Assembly: GCA_963718105.1 (NCBI GenBank)
Contig: OY970352.1
Coordinates: forward strand, 2,666,001 to 2,730,000
Direction of reading: 5' to 3'
DNA length: 64,000 bases
DNA from: DASYKT01 sp963718105
Lineage (GTDB): Bacteria; Acidobacteriota; Blastocatellia; Pyrinomonadales; Pyrinomonadaceae
Shown: positions 26,165-35,028 of the stretch, piece by piece
How the letters are laid out: the number at the start of each line of letters is the position of its first letter
How positions within the stretch are numbered: the first letter of the stretch is position 1
Program-made: the position numbers and the translations under genes
Notes under the pieces: model-generated
Databases searched by the model: none
Told to the model about the DNA's origin: nothing
Seen by the model: only the letters and a program-made list of their open reading frames with translations

Positions 26165-27529
26165 TTATGCCGTTATCACTTCCACCTTTGTTTCGATCAA
26201 AGTTTTTGGAATAAGGGCCGGAAAGTACGCCATTATTTCCTCAACTTTGGGACGGCCCCCGGCAAATCCGGTAACGCCCGGCGGCCCGGTCAAGATCAGC
26301 GGGGCCAATTCCTTGGTAAATCTTTCGACCGCCGCTTTGTCCGGCCCGCGCACGCCAAAGCGAAGCTGGACTTCGGGTAGATCCTTCGAAGGCTCGCCCG
26401 CCAGCTTTCCGTGCGTTGCGCTGGCGCCGACAAACTCCGTCAGTATTACGTCGAATTTTAACCCCAGTTTTTCCAAACGCGCGCGCAGGATCTTATCCGC
26501 CGCCTGTGCTTTTTCATAAGCATCAGGCCAGGAATAAACCAGTGTCCCAACGGCCTTCCAACCGAACGAATAGGCGATGGAAACTTTATAAAAATCAGTG
26601 CTGGGGTTTCCCTTAATGCCAAAAACTTTCACGCGGTTTTCGCCGTCATCGGCTAAATGAATACTGCTGAAATCCGCCACCACGTCCGGCGTTATATAAC
26701 TTTTCGGGTCGCCCATTTCATAAAGCAGTTGCTCTTTGACCGAGGGAATATTGATCCTGCCGCCGGTACCGGAATGTTTGGTAACGATAAATTCCCCGTC
26801 AGGCGAAGCTTCGACAATAGGAAATCCGATATTCGCCATATCCGGAATGCTCTGCCATTCAAACTGGCAATTTCCGCCTGAGCACTGCGCGCCGCATTCG
26901 ATAATGTGGCCGGCGATAGTTCCCGCCGCGACCTTGTCCCAATCTTCAAATCCCCAGCCGAATTCGTGCATTAAAGGGGCCAATGTTAGTCCCGTATCGG
27001 TCAACCGTCCGCCGACCACGATCTGCGCGCCTTTACCTAAAGCTTCTACCAGCGGAGCAGCGCCCAGATAAACATTCGCGCTCTGCACTTTGTCGCGGAT
27101 GGCGGACAGCGGCTCACCTGTTTCCATGTTGTTTATCTCGACGCCTTTGTCTAAAAATTCATCGAGGCGCGGCATAATATCATCGCCGGTAACGATGCCG
27201 ATCTTAACGCCGGGCAGATTCAATTCTTTCGCCGTTTCGGCCAGCGCCTCGGCGCAGCCTTCGACATTTACCCCGCCCGCGTTAGACAGCACCTTGATGT
27301 CTTTTTCTACGCAATCCCGCAAGATCTCGCGCATCAGGGAAACAAAATCGCGCGCATAACCCGCTTTAGGGTCGCGCGCGCGCTGTTTCTGCATAATGGA
27401 CATCGTAACTTCCGCCAGGTAATCCAGCATCAGGTAATCCGTCTGTCCTAAACGAACCTGATCTACCGGCGCTGTCAGCAGGTCACCCCAGAATCCCTGG
27501 CCGCCTGCCACTCTGACTTTTTGCTTCAT
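26165..27529 (-). CDS. AtuA/DUF1446 family protein
   Basis: 454 residues. Features of the family are VRVAGGQGFWGD at the start, LDYLAEVTMSIM, NAGGVNVEGCAEAL and VGGRLTDTGLTLAPLMHEFGW. In Pseudomonas AtuA is needed for growth on acyclic terpenes, but its reaction is unknown. Family members often lie beside acyl-CoA carboxylase genes, and a carboxylase beta gene is 2 kb upstream here. The ATG overlaps the stop of the small secreted-protein gene by four bases (ATGA). The usual C-terminal domain is encoded apart at 22992. Confidence 0.88.
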   Translation of the reverse strand: MKQKVRVAGGQGFWGDLLTAPVDQVRLGQTDYLMLDYLAEVTMSIMQKQRARDPKAGYARDFVSLMREILRDCVEKDIKVLSNAGGVNVEGCAEALAETAKELNLPGVKIGIVTGDDIMPRLDEFLDKGVEINNMETGEPLSAIRDKVQSANVYLGAAPLVEALGKGAQIVVGGRLTDTGLTLAPLMHEFGWGFEDWDKVAAGTIAGHIIECGAQCSGGNCQFEWQSIPDMANIGFPIVEASPDGEFIVTKHSGTGGRINIPSVKEQLLYEMGDPKSYITPDVVADFSSIHLADDGENRVKVFGIKGNPSTDFYKVSIAYSFGWKAVGTLVYSWPDAYEKAQAADKILRARLEKLGLKFDVILTEFVGASATHGKLAGEPSKDLPEVQLRFGVRGPDKAAVERFTKELAPLILTGPPGVTGFAGGRPKVEEIMAYFPALIPKTLIETKVEVITA

Positions 27530-27840
27530 GGCATAAGTCTATATTTCAAATACTTTACAATCAACTGCCGCCCGACGGGAATTACCGCTTTTATGATCAT
27601 ATTTTTTGCCTGTTTGAGCATAAAGATCGATGTCTTTTCAGCGCTTTTGAGCACTATCGGCGCGGCGGCCCTGGCTGCCTCACCCGTTAATTTGGCGGAC
27701 TGGCCAACCACAAAATATGTAATATCTTTTGTGATATCAAGCGCTTTGGCCGGGACTTTTTTGATCTGGGCGTTGGCCGAAAGCGAAACAATAAACACAA
27801 ATATGGCGGACAAAGTTAGTTTGATGAGAATGTTTTTCAT
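27526..27840 (-). CDS. Small secreted protein of unknown function
   Basis: 104 residues. A signal peptide ends at SANAQ, followed by an Ala/Lys-rich helical mature part (LTGEAARAAAPIVLKSAEKT). No family was recognised. An open frame on the other strand is its shadow; the signal peptide and the ATGA junction with atuA favour this one. The coupling to atuA is odd for a secreted protein. Confidence 0.65.
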   Translation of the reverse strand: MKNILIKLTLSAIFVFIVSLSANAQIKKVPAKALDITKDITYFVVGQSAKLTGEAARAAAPIVLKSAEKTSIFMLKQAKNMIIKAVIPVGRQLIVKYLKYRLMP

Positions 27841-27973
27841 TTTAGGCAGGTGAAAAGAGAGGAATGTGCGTGGAGCGACACTAAAAGGCGTGCCGAGATC
27901 ATTATATCAATTAATGAAGCACTAAAGCGAGACTTTTTTCAATTGGTAGTATTAATTTTGTGGTGCAAATGAA

Positions 27974-28034
27974 ACAGATAGATGATAACTGAGAGATCCG
28001 ATCTATCATCTGTTATCTATCAGTTATCATCTAT
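27974..28034. repeat. AT-rich inverted repeat
   Basis: GATAGATGATAACTGA on the left is mirrored by ATCAGTTATCATCTAT on the right, with ATCTATCATCTGTTAT words inside. It resembles the AT-rich palindromes at 20631 and 35430 in structure though not in exact sequence. Confidence 0.65.
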
Positions 28035-28087
28035 TCCGAAGGGTAATACTAATCGGCACCAGCTTACTTCGATGTCTGTGCAAAAAT

Positions 28088-28657
28088 CTAGACCGTTAGC
28101 GAGCCGCGGAATCCCCTGGCGGCATAATAAGAATCCGCACCATTGTGATACGTGAAGACTTTGCCGTAGCGGAAATCGCAAAAGATGGCGCCGCCGAGCT
28201 TCCTAATGTCTGAAGGCGTTGCGACCCAGCTCGACGTTTTCGCATCGAAATTTCCCAGTTTCTGCAGTTCCCGATATTGTTCTTCCGTTAAAAGTTGGGT
28301 GCCCATGGCAGCCGCCATATCGATAGCGGTATTTTCCGGTTTATGTTCTTTCCTTTTATCCAGCGCTTCGCGGTCGTAACAAAGACTTCTGCGGCCTTTG
28401 GGGCTTTCCGCTGAACAATCATAAAAAACGAATTGACCCGTCTTTTTATCAAACCCGACCACATCCGGTTCACCGCCGGTTCTTTCCATTTCACCCAGCG
28501 ACCACAGTTTTTCAGCACCGGCTTCCAGCTTCGCCTGTACCTGAGCCCATTCGAGGCCTTTATGGCGGTCCATGTTTTTCTCAAAACGCCCTTTTAATAT
28601 CGTGAGCAGTTCTTCACGCTGTTCCGGTGATAGTTTCTTTTTATTAACGTTTTTCAT
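28088..28657 (-). CDS. DUF4256 family protein
   Basis: 189 residues. It has LLTILKGRFEKNMDRH near the start, then LWSLGEMERTGGEPDVVGFD, YDCSAESPKGRRSLCYD, the MGTQLLTEEQYRELQKLG segment and AIFCDFRYGKVFTYHNGADS at the end. These are the conserved parts of DUF4256, a cytoplasmic family without known function. Length is as usual for the family. Confidence 0.85.
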   Translation of the reverse strand: MKNVNKKKLSPEQREELLTILKGRFEKNMDRHKGLEWAQVQAKLEAGAEKLWSLGEMERTGGEPDVVGFDKKTGQFVFYDCSAESPKGRRSLCYDREALDKRKEHKPENTAIDMAAAMGTQLLTEEQYRELQKLGNFDAKTSSWVATPSDIRKLGGAIFCDFRYGKVFTYHNGADSYYAARGFRGSLTV

Positions 28658-28672
28658 TTTACTATCGTTATG

Positions 28673-28828
28673 AGGTCAGAACCGGGAACGCAGTGACCGG
28701 GTTCTTTTGAAAAGACTAAGGGATAAAGGAGAAAGGCAAAAAAGGCGCGTTCTGAAAAATTATTATTTACCTTTCGCCTTTGCAATTTCGAATTTAAGAA
28801 CCCGGTCACTGCGTTCCCGGTTCTGACC
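28673..28828. repeat. Long inverted repeat, family A copy 1
   Basis: The arm AACCGGGAACGCAGTGACCG is inverted at the right end with matching flanks (GGTCAG / CTGACC and GGGTTCTT / AAGAACCC). About 90 bases of AT-rich loop separate the arms. The same arm occurs at 53833 and 60005. Transcribed from either side it would form a long stem. Confidence 0.88.
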
Positions 28829-28959
28829 CGTAGTAAAAGCCGAAAGGGCAGCTAACTTGTATAGTTCAGCCGCCCCTCGTTAATATAGCTTCCCGCTTTA
28901 ACAGATGTGAAAGTTCCCTTACTGCCCGAAGCAGGATCGATTATCTCTGCGAGCCCGCG

Positions 28960-29307
28960 CTAATTGGTCACGGCATTTTTGGTCTTGCTAAAGATCTTCT
29001 GGGTGCCTTTTTTAGTTTTATGTGTCCAATGTTTCGTTTTCACTTTGGACTTGTGGCTCCAACGCTTGGTCGTCACTTTGGTTTTATGGGCTGAGTGTTT
29101 CGTAATCCTTTTCCCCTTGTGATAACCTTTTTTGCTCTTGTACTTACCTTTACTATAGGTTTTCTGTGTGGCGTGCTTGGTTTTGCTGGCGCCGGTCATG
29201 GTGACCTCTTTGGTTCTATCGACCGGGCCATCCTGGGCCCTGGCCGCCGAAGACACCAAAAACACCAATGTTAATCCGAAAATTGCGGCAAGAAGTTTTC
29301 TAGTCAT
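28960..29307 (-). CDS. Secreted Lys-rich repetitive protein
   Basis: 115 residues. A signal peptide (ends at ARAQ) is followed by about 80 residues in which Lys, Thr, Ser and His dominate. Degenerate repeats of the form W-S/T-H-K-S/T-K and T-K-H-A/S recur about every ten residues. The mature protein must be extremely basic and probably unstructured. It might bind anionic envelope polymers, but nothing shows this. No family recognised. Confidence 0.65.
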   Translation of the reverse strand: MTRKLLAAIFGLTLVFLVSSAARAQDGPVDRTKEVTMTGASKTKHATQKTYSKGKYKSKKGYHKGKRITKHSAHKTKVTTKRWSHKSKVKTKHWTHKTKKGTQKIFSKTKNAVTN

Positions 29308-29477
29308 ATTTTATCCCCCTTAAAAATTCTGTGCTTAAATTGTTTCACAATCGGGCGGGCAATACAACTGTCTTAAGAAGCTTCAAAAAGCACGCTTCTC
29401 CCGCCTTTCTCAATGGTTAGATGCCCGTTTGCCGTATTCTGGTGGCTGCGAATTACAGATTCGCACAAGATAGGATT

Positions 29478-31103
29478 TCAGTGCAGGTCGGGTGGCAAGA
29501 CAAAGGCGCCTATGTGCGGACGGCTCGAATTCAAGGATGTCTGTAAAGCAAGCTGCAAAGCGGCACGAAGGTCTTCCGGCACTACGATAGCATCGAGCAG
29601 CCCGCGAGCAGCGGCATGCTTGGCGTCGAGTTCGCGGTCGTAGGTCTCGCGCACTTTTTCCATTTCAGCTTTCAGGGCTTCGTCCGGCCCTTTACCTTCT
29701 TTTTTGAGTTTTTCGAGCTGGGTGCCAAAGATCGCCTGCGCCGCCGAATCGCCTTCCATTACACCCATCCTCCCCGTAGGCAGCGAGAAGATAAAATCAG
29801 GATCGAATCCCTGCCCGGCCATGGCGTAGTAACCCGCGCCCGAGGCGTGATTGATGGTCAGCACGAGTTTGGGCACGGTGGCGCAGGCCATCGCTTCGAC
29901 AAAATGCGCGCCCGCGCGAATGATGCCGGAATGCTCGGCTTCCGCGCCGACCATAAAACCGGAAACGTCCTGGACGAACAGGATCGGCGTACCGTGCCGA
30001 TTGCAGTTTTCGATAAAGTAAGCGGTTTTTTCCGCCGAATCCGTGTAAACGATACCTCCGAATTTCGGGGGCTCGCCGGCTTTTCCTTTGATCATTCCGC
30101 GAGAGTTTGCGATCACGCCGATATGAATACCGCCGATCCGCGCCGTGCCGCAGATCATCTCTCTAGCAAAGTCGGCTTGAAATTCATCGAGCTCGCCGCC
30201 GTCGAGAATACAATGGAGAACTTCGCGCATGTCGTATGGCTGGCGGTGATCTTCGGGCAGAATGTCGTAAAGTTTTTCCGCCTGGTTCTTTGGAGGTTTT
30301 GATTCGGTGACGGAAACTTTCGGCGTTTCTTTGTTCGGCAATTCGGCAACCAGCTTGCGAATTTTTTCCAGACATTCCTTGTCGTTCGCCACGCGGTAAT
30401 GCGCCACACCGGAGATCGCATTGTGGGTCATCGCGCCGCCGAGAGACTCGTTGTCGATCGTCTGGCCGGTCGCGCCTTTGACCAGGTTTGCTCCGCCCAG
30501 GCCCATAAAGGATGTGCCTTCGACCATCAGTATCACATCAGACAGCGCCGGAAGATACGCCCCACCCGCCACGCACATTCCCATCACGGCGGCGATCTGC
30601 GGAGTTTTCAGATAGCGGCGCATGATCGAATTGTAATAAAAAATGCGTGCCGCGCCATACTGGCCGGGAAAAACACCGCCTTGATAAGGGAGGTTAACCC
30701 CTGCTGAATCAACCAGATAGATGATCGGCACGTGGTTGCGCATGGCGATCTCCTGCGCGCGCAGAATTTTCTTGATAGTTTCGGGATACCACGCTCCGGC
30801 CTTTATCGTGGCGTCGTTGGCAACGGCCACGCATTCCCGCCCGTTGATCTTGCCGACCGATGTAACGACGGCTGCCGCCGGCGCCTGCCCTTTATATTCA
30901 TCGTAGGCGACCAGCAAGCCGATCTCCTGCTGATACTCGTTTTCATCAAAGAGCAGATGAACGCGTTCACGCGCTGTCAATTTTCCCTGCGAGTGAATTT
31001 TCTCGATCTTTTCCACACCGCCGCCAAGCTTCAGTTTCTTTTCCAGAACCTGAAACTCTTCGACGAGTTCGCGTAGACGTGATTTTTTGTCTGATGGCTT
31101 CAT
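29478..31103 (-). CDS. Acyl-CoA carboxylase, beta (carboxyltransferase) subunit
   Basis: 541 residues from the ATG at 31103. Crotonase-like carboxyltransferase halves are seen. The N-terminal half has RERVHLLFDENEYQQEIGLL, YLVDSAGVNLPYQGG and GMCVAGGAYLPALSD. The C-terminal half has the GGANLVKGATGQTID region, VIANSRGMIKGKAGEPPKFG, QDVSGFMVGAEAEHSGI and ASGAGYYAMAGQGFDPDF. The pattern is nearest to methylcrotonyl/geranyl-CoA carboxylase beta subunits, though propionyl-CoA is possible. The biotin carboxylase partner may be the gene at 54054. Its start overlaps the stop of the upstream PIN-domain gene by one base (TGATG). Confidence 0.9.
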   Translation of the reverse strand: MKPSDKKSRLRELVEEFQVLEKKLKLGGGVEKIEKIHSQGKLTARERVHLLFDENEYQQEIGLLVAYDEYKGQAPAAAVVTSVGKINGRECVAVANDATIKAGAWYPETIKKILRAQEIAMRNHVPIIYLVDSAGVNLPYQGGVFPGQYGAARIFYYNSIMRRYLKTPQIAAVMGMCVAGGAYLPALSDVILMVEGTSFMGLGGANLVKGATGQTIDNESLGGAMTHNAISGVAHYRVANDKECLEKIRKLVAELPNKETPKVSVTESKPPKNQAEKLYDILPEDHRQPYDMREVLHCILDGGELDEFQADFAREMICGTARIGGIHIGVIANSRGMIKGKAGEPPKFGGIVYTDSAEKTAYFIENCNRHGTPILFVQDVSGFMVGAEAEHSGIIRAGAHFVEAMACATVPKLVLTINHASGAGYYAMAGQGFDPDFIFSLPTGRMGVMEGDSAAQAIFGTQLEKLKKEGKGPDEALKAEMEKVRETYDRELDAKHAAARGLLDAIVVPEDLRAALQLALQTSLNSSRPHIGAFVLPPDLH

Positions 31104-31480
31104 CAAATTACCGGCGTCAGAATCTTTAATTCCTTAATAAACTTAAAATCATCTACATTGAATGTGATCAACGTGAGACCGTATTCAATAGCGGTAGCGG
31201 CAATCATCGCGTCGGCGAGGAGCAATCCGCGCGAGTTCGAATGTTTATCAATTAGTTCGATCGCAGTTTGAGCTATTTGATCATTTAGTGGGTAAAATTT
31301 GAGACTTTGCAGACTGCGTTTTATGAGATTTTTATCTGAATTGGAAATTGAGCCCTGAATACATTCGATATAAACGATAGTGTCTATACCTATTTTGAGA
31401 CTTGCCAGAAAAATTTTTACTTCGACATTCCCGTAAAAGATCTTCGACAATACATTGGTGTCTATTAAATGCTCATCCAT
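31103..31480 (-). CDS. vapC: PIN-domain (VapC-like) toxin
   Basis: 125 residues with PIN acidic residues at D7 (LIDTNVLSK), E39 (VYIECIQG), D90 (LLLADAMIAATA) and D110 (TFNVDDF). This is the layout of VapC ribonucleases that cleave tRNA or rRNA. The antitoxin-like gene lies just upstream with an eight-base overlap. The stop overlaps the carboxylase beta start, so the pair seems to sit in the same operon. Confidence 0.87.
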   Translation of the reverse strand: MDEHLIDTNVLSKIFYGNVEVKIFLASLKIGIDTIVYIECIQGSISNSDKNLIKRSLQSLKFYPLNDQIAQTAIELIDKHSNSRGLLLADAMIAATAIEYGLTLITFNVDDFKFIKELKILTPVI

Positions 31481-31682
31481 GTCGCAAATTACTTTTTTGT
31501 CGAAGTTTTCTCGTAAGATCTTCTTCTTTTTCTTCCCGCCCTTGCCAAATTCCGGTCACATTCTCAAACGGATCGCTATTAAGTTTTTCCAGTTCGCGTA
31601 AAAGTTCCGCCGCCTTTTTTTCATCATCCACTCGAAAAGAGCGATTGATCTTCATCGGTATCTCAATTGTTAAATTACCCAT
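31473..31682 (-). CDS. vapB: VapB-like antitoxin
   Basis: 69 residues from the ATG at 31682; a TTG or GTG upstream would add five. The N-terminal part (LTIEIPMKINRSFRV) may be a short DNA-binding strand or linker. The C-terminal part is rich in Glu, Lys and Arg (GREEKEEDLTRKLRQKS), as in antitoxin tails that wrap a PIN toxin. It precedes and overlaps the PIN gene. Assignment is by position and composition; no DNA-binding fold is certain. Confidence 0.7.
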   Translation of the reverse strand: MGNLTIEIPMKINRSFRVDDEKKAAELLRELEKLNSDPFENVTGIWQGREEKEEDLTRKLRQKSNLRHG

Positions 31683-31733
31683 AACTGCCTCACACACCCG
31701 ATTTTAGCACAATTCGGCCGGAACTGGACTTTG

Positions 31734-33197
31734 TCATTTAATAACAAAATTCCTGATACTCGTATCGCTTACCGTTGGGTTTTCGATACTGGTCACGCGC
31801 AGGCGGGCGGATTTTGTCGGGCGTCCGCCGATGCTTATCACCTGGGTGCCGTCGTTTGGCGTGCCGGCGAGCAGGGTCTCCCAGGTCGTCGTCGCATCGC
31901 GGGAGACTTCGATCTTTACATTGCCGCCGGCGATATTATCCGTCGCCCATTCGATCGTGCGCAAAATATTTCGCGGGACGATCTCGCCGCTGTTCAAGCT
32001 GTTTAGAGCCAAGCTGCTGCCGCTATAGCGGTAAGCCGCGATCGCGTTCGACGTATTATTGATCGAACGCGCGTTGTCGCGGGCGTTTTCCACGCCGGTC
32101 GGTACGCCGTTAAAAATGATTCCCGGATTGGAAAAGTACGGGCGGCGGGTGCAGCCTGAGGTGCACGGATCTACATACGACATCACCGTCCGGTAAGAAC
32201 CGTTGACCCAATGGCCGAAGCTGTAAGAAAAAGTCCCGCCGGAACCATTTTCCGGATTATGGGAGCTGCCCATATTGTGGCCGAGTTCGTGAGGAAAGCT
32301 GAGGTTTCCTACCGCGCAGGAGCGGGCAGTAACTGTAAAGGCGTTATTTTGATTTCCGCCGACTGACCCCATCAGGTTACCGATGCCGCACGCGCCCCCG
32401 GTTTCACTCATCATATCCACCAGATCGGCTTGCTTTTCATTGCGCAAAGCCTGGATCGCCGTGTTGTTGCGCAGGTTCGTCAGATCGGTACTGAAATCAA
32501 CCTCGGTATAAACGTGTTCCTGGGTGTGCACCAGCCTGACGCGCTGTAAAATTTTGCTGTTCAGATAGGAAGTATTCGAGACGTCGATTGCGCTCTGAGC
32601 GATGGTTTGCGCCTGGACATCGCCGCCGGCGATGTTTTTGGTGGCGGGCGTATAAACAACCATTACATCTATGCGGTCACCGGAATCGACGCCGGCCAGC
32701 GCGCTTTCAAGCTGTTTTCCCGGCGCGGTTTCACCCGCAACTGCGCCGCCGCAGGGGGGAAAGCGGTCCTGATCCAACTGCATCAAGACATTTTTATCGC
32801 CTCGCGGCGTGATCTCATAAACGGCCTCGGGCGAATAAATCAGGCCCGACATAAAACCTTTCTTAACGGTCAAGATAACATCGCCTTCGAATTTTCCGCT
32901 GATGATCTTTCCCCGCCAGGTAAAATCGTCCATTGCGCGCATCTCAAAACCTTCGGAAACCCGCTGGACGACGTCATAAGTTTTATCATCAAAAAGTGTG
33001 ACCCTTAGCCGAGCGGTATTTCCCCGAAGCATGCCGGCAAAGTTGATCTCAATCTCACTTTCACGGACCGCGGCCGGAGAAAACTTACTGATCCCCGCCG
33101 CAGGGGCTTCTTTTAAGATAAAAAGTTGATCGCGGTTTTGCGCATTGATACAAACAACACCCAACAGTACCAAGGCAAATAAAAGTAACTGTTTCAT
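31734..33197 (-). CDS. Secreted reprolysin-like (M12) metalloprotease
   Basis: 487 residues from the ATG at 33197, which has AAGAGA upstream. A signal peptide ends near INAQ. A pro-region of about 160 residues is followed by the catalytic domain starting at VMVVYTPATKNIAGG. The zinc site is FPHELGHNMGSSHNPE (HE-x2-H-x2-G-x2-H) and the Met-turn is VMSYVD. The last 95 residues form a beta domain that may anchor or bind substrate. Reprolysin-like enzymes of this type are common secreted proteases of soil bacteria. Confidence 0.88.
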   Translation of the reverse strand: MKQLLLFALVLLGVVCINAQNRDQLFILKEAPAAGISKFSPAAVRESEIEINFAGMLRGNTARLRVTLFDDKTYDVVQRVSEGFEMRAMDDFTWRGKIISGKFEGDVILTVKKGFMSGLIYSPEAVYEITPRGDKNVLMQLDQDRFPPCGGAVAGETAPGKQLESALAGVDSGDRIDVMVVYTPATKNIAGGDVQAQTIAQSAIDVSNTSYLNSKILQRVRLVHTQEHVYTEVDFSTDLTNLRNNTAIQALRNEKQADLVDMMSETGGACGIGNLMGSVGGNQNNAFTVTARSCAVGNLSFPHELGHNMGSSHNPENGSGGTFSYSFGHWVNGSYRTVMSYVDPCTSGCTRRPYFSNPGIIFNGVPTGVENARDNARSINNTSNAIAAYRYSGSSLALNSLNSGEIVPRNILRTIEWATDNIAGGNVKIEVSRDATTTWETLLAGTPNDGTQVISIGGRPTKSARLRVTSIENPTVSDTSIRNFVIK

Positions 33198-33274
33198 ATC
33201 GTCTCTTTTCAATCACGAATGCTAATTATTCATTGTTCATTAATTAACAATTGATAATTAACAATAAATAATTC

Positions 33275-34633
33275 TTAATTATTTTCCTTAATGATAAATG
33301 TAGGCACCATGCCGCCGCCGCTGGAAACATTGGCGAGTTCGGTGAAGGAAAGACGGGTAAAAGCCGAGCCTACCCGCCCGTCAAAAAGCAGCGGGTCGAG
33401 ATCGACCAGTTGCTCGACAAATTCGATCCCGCCATCGTCCGTCAACGCCGGAAAAACTTCCTTGCTGGTCTTCACGCGTTCCTGCACCAGGTAATCGCCG
33501 TCGGCCAGCGCTTTTTTAATCGCTTCTTCCCACTCGCTTTCGGAAACACTCCAGCCGATATAGATCCCGTGGCCGCCATAATCGTCGTTGGGCTTTAAGA
33601 CCAGCTTGTGCGCGTTTTGCCGGGTGAAATCGACCAGATCGATCTGCTCATTATTATGAACGGTTTTTTCTTCGCGAAACTTGCGCGTCCAGGGCACGTG
33701 CGCCTGGATCGCTTTTAATTCTTCTTCGGTAAAAAGATGCGCGTAACGTTCGTTGGTCAGCACTGCAAAGATGGCTTTCTTGTGCACGAGCTTGGAACGA
33801 AAACTGTTGGCCATGCAGATCGCGCCGGCCCGATACGCGTCAAGCAGCGCCGGCGCCTGGTCGATGATCGGAATGTACTCGTTGACCAGCAGCCGTTTAT
33901 AAACGATGTCGATCTCAAAATCACCGCTGCGCAGCCGCCCGCCGGAAAATTCCAGGTCCTGCGGCGCGCAAATGATCGAGGGATACCCCTGGGATTCAAA
34001 ATACTCCTTGAAGAGTTCAAACTCTTTTATGGTCGGCAGGTCTTTCAGATCGATGATCGCGATCGTCGGTTTATGCTCCGGCTTGTGCCCAAGAAATTCT
34101 TCATAGCTGGAGAGTAAGACCGCCAGCATTTTCGAACGCCCTTCCAGACTCTGCAGCTTGTAGGTCTCCGCGAATTTCTGCATCACGGGGAGAGTTTGAA
34201 AGATCTCGGTCGCCGAATCGGCAAAAGCAATTCCGGCCGGGCTCTCACCGTTTAGCTCGACATAGCTGTAGGTGTCTTCGGTCAGAAAAGAATCAAGACG
34301 CGCGGAAGCTGAGACCTGCTTGTATTTCGGATCGATGGAAACCAGGTCGCGTTCTATCTCTGAAGTGACACCCAATTCGCTAAGAATTTCTTCACTTTCC
34401 ACGGCGGCGTCTTTAACCTTTTGCAGCGCGCTCCAGATCGTTTCACAAATGCCGGTGATCCGCTTCCAATCGCTTTCCATCACGAAATGCGGACGCAGAT
34501 AGGGCGACAGCGGACGCCCGCCAAAGATCAGTTTAGCCTGCTCCAATCCGTCACTTAAAGTCTTCCGTGAAGATTCCGCTAATTCTTTATCTTCTAAGAG
34601 TTTATGGTAATGTGCGACCGCTTCAGATAGCAT
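33275..34633 (-). CDS. Circularly permuted ATP-grasp protein of unknown function
   Basis: 452 residues from the ATG at 34633, overlapping the upstream gene by 11 bases; a TTG at 34666 is less likely. ATP-grasp residues are seen in LVLKPNDDYGGHGIYIGW, DYLVQERVKTSKEVFP and the YVELNGESPAG strand, in permuted order. It belongs near the glutathionylspermidine-synthase/CP-type-2 ATP-grasp group, which joins an amine and a carboxylate with ATP. The substrate is unknown. The small upstream gene is its likely partner. Confidence 0.65.
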   Translation of the reverse strand: MLSEAVAHYHKLLEDKELAESSRKTLSDGLEQAKLIFGGRPLSPYLRPHFVMESDWKRITGICETIWSALQKVKDAAVESEEILSELGVTSEIERDLVSIDPKYKQVSASARLDSFLTEDTYSYVELNGESPAGIAFADSATEIFQTLPVMQKFAETYKLQSLEGRSKMLAVLLSSYEEFLGHKPEHKPTIAIIDLKDLPTIKEFELFKEYFESQGYPSIICAPQDLEFSGGRLRSGDFEIDIVYKRLLVNEYIPIIDQAPALLDAYRAGAICMANSFRSKLVHKKAIFAVLTNERYAHLFTEEELKAIQAHVPWTRKFREEKTVHNNEQIDLVDFTRQNAHKLVLKPNDDYGGHGIYIGWSVSESEWEEAIKKALADGDYLVQERVKTSKEVFPALTDDGGIEFVEQLVDLDPLLFDGRVGSAFTRLSFTELANVSSGGGMVPTFIIKENN

Positions 34634-35018
34634 TCTGTCCGTCTCCAAAAATAGATTGATCTCCAAAAAGAACAGGAATTGTTTGATAAAAACTCAGCAC
34701 GGAATCGTCGGCGCCGTTGGCAAACTGCTTGCCTACTTTATTGATCGGAAAACACGCGTTACCGTCCTTAAAAACGACCGCCGCTCCGTATTCATTTTCT
34801 TCCCAGCGCCCGTCAAAATTCCGGCAGATACATTCGCCGAGAAAACTTCCCAATGTCTGACTTATGCCTTCGACTTTGTCGGGCTCCAGCCTTAAACGCT
34901 GTCGTTCGATAAACCCGTCAAGCCACTCTACCGACCGCTCGTCATAGCCCAGTTCCTGATCGGGAAATTGCTGTATCACCAATTCTGCGTTGGCCTTAAT
35001 GCGGTCGATCAATTCCAT
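34623..35018 (-). CDS. Small protein of unknown function paired with an ATP-grasp gene
   Basis: 131 residues. The central motif LGSFLGECICRNFDGRW then YGAAVVFKDGNACFPINKVG resembles a widespread small family (DUF3806-like) in which a GE-x2 helix and an F/Y-P-x2-K-V strand are conserved. The end includes DSVLSFYQTIPVLFG. It overlaps the ATP-grasp gene, so they are probably translated together. No catalytic residue is apparent. Confidence 0.6.
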   Translation of the reverse strand: MELIDRIKANAELVIQQFPDQELGYDERSVEWLDGFIERQRLRLEPDKVEGISQTLGSFLGECICRNFDGRWEENEYGAAVVFKDGNACFPINKVGKQFANGADDSVLSFYQTIPVLFGDQSIFGDGQNAI

Positions 35019-35028
35019 TTAGCTTCCC

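Noticed and set aside
27521..27853. Plus-strand frame of 110 codons with hydrophobic segments
   Set aside because: Antisense to a gene with signal peptide and ATGA coupling to atuA; the hydrophobicity mirrors the Lys/Ala helices.
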